Of a DNA stretch of 8,856 nucleotides, positions 5,491 through 8,856 are shown one piece after another. The stretch's first letter is position 1; every line of letters begins with the position of its first letter. Under the pieces are notes generated by a model, which was given only the letters and a program-made list of their open reading frames with translations, was not told the DNA's origin and made no database searches. The position numbers were made by a program, and so were the translations under genes. Origin of the DNA: a gamma proteobacterium symbiont of Bathyaustriella thionipta (lineage in GTDB: Bacteria > Pseudomonadota > Gammaproteobacteria > Chromatiales > Chromatiaceae); assembly GCA_025656895.1 (NCBI GenBank), contig JAHXHF010000293.1:1-8856 (forward strand). Direction: 5' to 3'.

Positions 5491-7755
5491 TTAATGCAGG
5501 GTTTCGGTCACCTGCTTTTGGCTGCGTATTTCAAAATCTATGTGGTCATCTTTTACGCAGACCAGTACCCGACCTCCCTTTGCCAGTTCGCCAAACAGCA
5601 GGGATTCGGCCAGTGGTTTCTTTATGTGATCCTGAATCAGTCTGGCCATGGGACGTGCGCCCATTTTGGCATCATAGCCATGTTCAGCAATCCACGTCCG
5701 CGCATCGGCATCCACCGTTAAAGACACCTGCTTTTCAGCCAGCTGTTCTTCCAGTTCGAATAAAAATTTGTCCACCACATTGACAATCACATCGCTGGCC
5801 AGCGCGCCGAATTGAATAATGGCATCCAGCCGGTTACGAAATTCAGGTGTGAATGCCTTCTTGATGGCCTCCATGCCATCGCTGGAATGATCCTGGCGGG
5901 TGAAGCCAATGGATGCGCGGCTCATGCTTTCAGCCCCGGCATTGGTCGTCATGACCAGAATAATATTGCGAAAATCAGCCTTGCGGCCATTATTGTCCGT
6001 TAGTGTGCCGTGATCCATAACCTGCAGTAACAGGTTGAACACATCCGGGTGCGCTTTTTCGACCTCATCCAGCAGCAACACACAATGCGGATGTTTGTTG
6101 ATTTCCTCGGTCAGCAAACCACCCTGATCATAACCCACGTAACCGGGAGGAGCTCCAATCAAACGTGAAACCGTATGCCGCTCCATATATTCCGACATAT
6201 CAAAACGCACCAGTTCCACACCCATGATACGCGCCAGCTGACGGGTTACCTCGGTCTTGCCCACGCCGGTCGGTCCGGAAAACAGAAAACTGCCGATGGG
6301 TTTACTTTCTGTACCCAGACCGGCGCGGTTGGTACGAATGGCCGCACTGAGCGATTCAATCGCTTCATCCTGACCGTATACCACCATCTTCAGATTCTGG
6401 CTGAGTTTACGCAGTGATTCGGTATCGGACGAAGATACCGTTTTGGGCGGAATGCGAGTCATCTTCGCGACCACTTCCTCAATCTGCGCCACATCAATGG
6501 CTTCAATACGCCGCTCGGCTGGCAGCAACTGAGTATGAGCGCCGGCTTCGTCAATAACATCGATGGCTTTATCCGGCAAATGCCGGTCATTAATGTAACG
6601 ATCCGCCAGATCCACTGCGGTTTGCAAGGCTTTATCGGTATAACGAATCTTGTGATGCTCTTCAAAACGCTGGCGCAGACCAAGCAGGATTTTCACCGTT
6701 TCGTCCGCGCTGGGTTCTTCAATATCAATTTTCTGAAAACGCCGCGCCAGGGCATGATCTTTTTCAAAAATACCGCGAAATTCCTGATACGTGGTGGAGC
6801 CGATACAACGCATATCACCGGATGACAGCACCGGTTTGATCAGATTAGAGGCATCCATAACCCCGCCGGAAGCCGCACCGGCACCAATGATGGTATGAAT
6901 TTCATCAATAAAAATAATGGCATCCGGTTGATCAATCAACTGAGTGAGAACGGCTTTCAGACGTTTCTCGAAATCACCCCGGTATTTGGTTCCTGCCACC
7001 AGTGCGCCCAGATCAAGCGAATAGATGGTACTGTCAGCCAGTACATCCGGCACTTCTTTTTCAACAATCTTCAGAGCCAGACCTTCTACTATGGCGGTTT
7101 TGCCCACACCGGCTTCACCCACCAGCAGCGGGTTGTTTTTGCGCCGCCGGCAAAGAATCTGAATGGTACGCTCCACTTCAGCATGACGACCGATAAGCGG
7201 GTCAATCTTGCCCAGCAGAGCCTGTTCATTCAGGTTGGTGGCAAATTGATCCAGCGGACTGCTGGCCGCTTCTGCCGCTTCACCTTCGGCTGCCTCATGG
7301 CTATCAGAAGAGGCTTCATCCGGCATGCGTGAAATACCGTGTGAGATGTAATTAACCACATCCAGACGGGTAATATCCTGCTGGCTGAGAAGATAAACCG
7401 CCTGTGATTCCTGCTCACCGAAAATGGCAATCAGCACATTGGCGCCGCTTACCTCTTTCTTGCCTGAAGATTGCACATGAAAAACAGCCCGTTGCAAAAC
7501 ACGCTGAAAGCCTAAGGTAGGCTGTGTTTCGCGACTTTCCGATGGCGGTATTAAAGGCGTGGTTTCATCAATAAAAATAGCCAGATCAGATTTCAGGGCT
7601 TTTAAATCCGTACCTACCGCGCTCAGAATACTGCTGGCCGAATGGTTGTCCAGCAGCGCCAGCAACAGGTGTTCCACCGTCATAAACTCGTGATTTTTGT
7701 CACGCGCCTGTTTAAAAGCCAAATTAAGTGTCTGCTCCAGATCCTTATCCAACAT
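5491..7755 (-). CDS. clpA: ATP-dependent Clp protease ATP-binding subunit ClpA
   Basis: ClpA is the hexameric AAA+ unfoldase that recognises substrates, including those delivered by ClpS, and threads them into ClpP. The 754 residues compare with 758 in E. coli. In order there are an N-domain with two Clp repeats (about 1-145, the ClpS docking site), an acidic Ala/Glu/Ser-rich linker (about 146-165), and D1 with Walker A GEAGVGKT (213-220) and Walker B D284-E285. D2 has Walker A GPTGVGKT (494-501), Walker B D563-E564, and the IGF loop (616-618) that docks into ClpP. The IGF loop indicates that a ClpP partner is present elsewhere in the genome. No middle domain of the ClpB type is seen. The start MLDKDLEQTLN matches the family, with AGGTAAAGG just upstream. 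It is the last gene of the clpS operon, 27 bp after the DUF5329-like gene, and converges with infA. Confidence 0.97.
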   Translation of the reverse strand: MLDKDLEQTLNLAFKQARDKNHEFMTVEHLLLALLDNHSASSILSAVGTDLKALKSDLAIFIDETTPLIPPSESRETQPTLGFQRVLQRAVFHVQSSGKKEVSGANVLIAIFGEQESQAVYLLSQQDITRLDVVNYISHGISRMPDEASSDSHEAAEGEAAEAASSPLDQFATNLNEQALLGKIDPLIGRHAEVERTIQILCRRRKNNPLLVGEAGVGKTAIVEGLALKIVEKEVPDVLADSTIYSLDLGALVAGTKYRGDFEKRLKAVLTQLIDQPDAIIFIDEIHTIIGAGAASGGVMDASNLIKPVLSSGDMRCIGSTTYQEFRGIFEKDHALARRFQKIDIEEPSADETVKILLGLRQRFEEHHKIRYTDKALQTAVDLADRYINDRHLPDKAIDVIDEAGAHTQLLPAERRIEAIDVAQIEEVVAKMTRIPPKTVSSSDTESLRKLSQNLKMVVYGQDEAIESLSAAIRTNRAGLGTESKPIGSFLFSGPTGVGKTEVTRQLARIMGVELVRFDMSEYMERHTVSRLIGAPPGYVGYDQGGLLTEEINKHPHCVLLLDEVEKAHPDVFNLLLQVMDHGTLTDNNGRKADFRNIILVMTTNAGAESMSRASIGFTRQDHSSDGMEAIKKAFTPEFRNRLDAIIQFGALASDVIVNVVDKFLFELEEQLAEKQVSLTVDADARTWIAEHGYDAKMGARPMARLIQDHIKKPLAESLLFGELAKGGRVLVCVKDDHIDFEIRSQKQVTETLH

Positions 7756-7782
7756 AAGCCTTTACCTGTTTTAACCAGTTGC

Positions 7783-8175
7783 CTAACCACCCTGCCCGGC
7801 ACGGTAGCGGTGTAATTCCTGTAACAGCCATTGCTGGCTTTTAATGGATGGCTGATCAGCACAATGTATCATATAAAATTTACCGGACATGGTGCTTTTG
7901 CTGGCACTGAGTTCAATAAATTTCTCACTGCTGTCAATGTCATCCTTGAAATAGTTATATTTTTTCCTGATGTGGGCCACTGCCTCCGGCCCGGAATGCA
8001 GATCACCATTACGTTCGTACTGACAATCGGTGTTTTTTACAAACTCCAGCAAATGATCAATCTCATTCTGCATGGTTGCGGCCAGTAAAGGCTGACAAAA
8101 CAGCCCGACCGCCAAAAACAGAATCAGCGACTGCAGTAGCTTCCGTTTATTTTTTAACACAGAGAAATGGCTCAT
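7783..8175 (-). CDS. Exported DUF5329-like protein of unknown function
   Basis: This 130-residue protein has a clear Sec signal peptide: a basic n-region (KNKRK, 9-12), a hydrophobic core (about 14-31) and a likely signal peptidase I site around A32-A33. The mature protein is expected in the periplasm. No lipobox is present, because Phe precedes the cysteine at 27. The mature part has the pattern I.HLLEFV...DCQYERNG, KYNYF, SSEKFIE..AS.STMSG and WLLQELHRYR, which resembles DUF5329 proteins of proteobacteria by eye. Two mature cysteines, C51 and C105, could form a disulfide. Its ATG directly abuts the clpS stop (TAAATG), with AGAGGA inside the clpS 3' end as ribosome-binding site, so it is probably translationally coupled to clpS. 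The function of the family is unknown. Its position between two cytoplasmic proteolysis genes is unusual and may reflect only shared transcription. Confidence 0.8.
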   Translation of the reverse strand: MSHFSVLKNKRKLLQSLILFLAVGLFCQPLLAATMQNEIDHLLEFVKNTDCQYERNGDLHSGPEAVAHIRKKYNYFKDDIDSSEKFIELSASKSTMSGKFYMIHCADQPSIKSQQWLLQELHRYRAGQGG

Positions 8176-8502
8176 TTAATCCTCTTCCATATCACATAAT
8201 AGGGGATGCTGGTTATTTCGCGAATATTCATTCACTTGCACCACTTTGGTTTCAGCAATATCTTTAGGGAATACACCACAAATACCCATTCCCCGCGTAT
8301 GTACATGCATCATGATCTGAGTAGCCTTTTCATGCTCTATAGCGAAAAATTTCTGTAGCACATGCACCACAAACTCCATCGGAGTGTAATCATCATTCAG
8401 CAGCAATACCCGAAACAAGGGCGGGTGTTTCAGTTTGGGCTGGGCCTCCTGAACCGCCAGGTCATCGTGATGTTGCTGATCAAAGTCTTTATCGTCACTC
8501 AT
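8176..8502 (-). CDS. clpS: ATP-dependent Clp protease adaptor ClpS
   Basis: ClpS binds proteins with destabilising N-terminal residues (Leu, Phe, Tyr, Trp) and hands them to ClpA for degradation by ClpAP. The chosen product has 108 residues, close to E. coli (106 aa). The core NDDYTPMEFVVHVLQKFF (36-53) holds pocket residues N36, D37, D38, T40, P41 and M42, and H68 in MHVHTRG completes the N-degron pocket. The conserved AETK..QVN.Y and HPLLC blocks follow. The reading frame stays open upstream to an ATG at 8619, but that extension (MPLYCMLVTR...) resembles no ClpS and runs into the candidate promoter. The ATG at 8502 gives the usual acidic flexible N-terminus. No good ribosome-binding site precedes it. 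It is first in the operon with the DUF5329-like gene and clpA. Confidence 0.95.
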   Translation of the reverse strand: MSDDKDFDQQHHDDLAVQEAQPKLKHPPLFRVLLLNDDYTPMEFVVHVLQKFFAIEHEKATQIMMHVHTRGMGICGVFPKDIAETKVVQVNEYSRNNQHPLLCDMEED

Positions 8503-8555
8503 AATGGCTAATTTTAGACGAAAAGTCCTTGTTGATACCACCTCTGGATAACAGG

Positions 8556-8574
8556 GAATTAGCCTGCTAAATTC
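8556..8574. repeat. Inverted repeat in the clpS leader
   Basis: GAATTAGC (8556-8563) and GCTAAATTC (8566-8574) form an inverted repeat around a two-base centre, perfect over TTAGC/GCTAA with one extra T outside. It lies about 55-70 bp before the clpS ATG and just downstream of the candidate promoter, a place where a repressor could act. It may also be chance. Confidence 0.3.
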
Positions 8575-8606
8575 ACCAGGGCGAAATATCCGGGTTACAA
8601 GCATGC

Positions 8607-8612
8607 AGTATA
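8607..8612 (-). promoter_or_regulatory. Candidate -10 element for clpS
   Basis: On the minus strand this reads TATACT, one mismatch from the consensus TATAAT. The hexamer 17 bases upstream, TTCTGT, is a poor -35. Transcription would start near 8600, giving a leader of about 100 nt before the clpS ATG at 8502. The location between the terminator and the gene is sensible, but the evidence is one hexamer. Confidence 0.35.
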
Positions 8613-8679
8613 GAGGCATTGAACAGTAGACAGAATGAAATGGAGTTAGTTCTTCCCGAATGCTTCTTATTTTGCGCTT

Positions 8680-8714
8680 AAAAAAAAGCCCGCCGTTCTC
8701 ACGGCAGGCTTTTT
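8680..8714. terminator. Bidirectional rho-independent terminator
   Basis: The arms AAAAAGCC-C-GCCGT (8683-8696) and ACGGC-A-GGCTTTTT (8701-8714) form a hairpin with a TCTC loop (8697-8700) and a single C/A mismatch. There is a T5 tract on the plus strand and a T8 tract on the minus strand. The longer tract, and the lack of any rightward gene ending here, suggest that it mainly terminates a leftward transcript entering from beyond the right edge and separates it from the clpS operon. Confidence 0.85.
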
Positions 8715-8757
8715 CACTGAGTCCCTATCCTCAACCCCGGGTCGCAGTTACGACTAA

Positions 8758-8769
8758 CGCTCTTTGAAA
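8758..8769 (+). promoter_or_regulatory. boxA-like antitermination motif
   Basis: CGCTCTTTGAAA matches nine of twelve bases of the ribosomal boxA consensus TGCTCTTTAACA, including the GCTCTTT core bound by NusB-NusE. In rRNA leaders and in some CRISPR leaders such a site lets polymerase resist Rho. Here it would serve a rightward transcript continuing past the window edge. I see no promoter that clearly drives it, so this is tentative. Confidence 0.25.
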
Positions 8770-8856
8770 ACTGAAGTTTCACTGTTTTTTTAAGAATCTT
8801 GTTTGGCAAAAACCATTCATAAGCATGCTCATGCTACCGATAGAAATAACTTATAA

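Larger units (their letters stand above)
8503..8856. other. Region upstream of clpS without a convincing gene (354 bp)
   Basis: No coding frame of supportable quality was found on either strand, and no tRNA cloverleaf was seen. The region contains, from the clpS side outward, a leader inverted repeat (8556-8574), a -10-like hexamer for clpS (8607-8612), a bidirectional hairpin terminator (8680-8714) and a boxA-like motif (8758-8769). All three minus-strand frames close within about 30 bases of the right edge. A leftward protein gene ending at the terminator would therefore have to stop near 8830 or beyond, leaving a long untranslated tail, or the transcript could be a non-coding RNA. Confidence 0.6.

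Noticed and set aside
6895..7332. Long rightward open frame inside clpA
   Set aside because: It is antisense to conserved AAA+ motifs of ClpA and shows no features of a real protein.
8542..8560. Sequence resembling the I-SceI homing endonuclease site (GGATAACAGGG core)
   Set aside because: Only about 14 of 18 bases match, and there is no intron, intein or homing endonuclease nearby. This is chance similarity.
8503..8619. N-terminal extension of ClpS to an upstream in-frame ATG (147 residues in total)
   Set aside because: The added residues resemble no ClpS, the length would exceed the family by about 40 residues, and the extension overlaps the candidate -10 element. The ATG at 8502 gives a normal ClpS.
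8803..8808. TTGGCA as a rightward -35 element
   Set aside because: No acceptable -10 hexamer lies 15-19 bp downstream.
8717..8836. Leftward open stretch between a TAG and a TGA near the right edge
   Set aside because: It encodes about 39 residues without an ATG start or known motif and lies next to the terminator. It is probably non-coding.

Overview
The window looks like chromosomal housekeeping DNA from a gammaproteobacterium of moderate GC content. The evidence is a type 1 (E. coli-like) glutamate-cysteine ligase, the gammaproteobacterial arrangement clpS-clpA converging on infA, an IF-1 almost identical to the E. coli protein, and RmuC. The presence of MtaB, which E. coli lacks, argues against an enteric host. 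I cannot name the genus.

From left to right: positions 1-91 look like the right-hand end of an IS66-family insertion sequence, comprising the last codons of a transposase and a terminus ending GGCGCTTAC. This end runs into the 3' end of gshA. A tight leftward operon follows: rmuC (starting with TTG at 3634), a small FKBP-type protein, and gshA, with a 6-bp gap and a 4-bp overlap between them. An 84-bp divergent intergenic region separates rmuC from rightward mtaB (3719-5008). A 246-bp gap carries the infA promoter, and infA (5255-5473) converges on clpA with only 17 bp between the stop codons. The leftward clp operon reads clpS (8176-8502), a small exported DUF5329-like protein (7783-8175) and clpA (5491-7755). 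The last 354 bp (8503-8856) hold no convincing gene. They contain a candidate clpS promoter, an inverted repeat in the clpS leader, a strong bidirectional hairpin terminator, and a boxA-like motif near the right edge.

Functional themes are glutathione synthesis and DNA maintenance (rmuC, FKBP, gshA), tRNA modification and translation initiation (mtaB, infA), and regulated proteolysis of N-degron substrates (ClpS delivering to ClpA, with ClpP encoded elsewhere). I found no clearly new multi-gene system. The two observations most worth following are the IS66-like end that appears to supply the stop codon and C-terminal tail of gshA, and the secreted DUF5329-like gene inserted with zero spacing between clpS and clpA.
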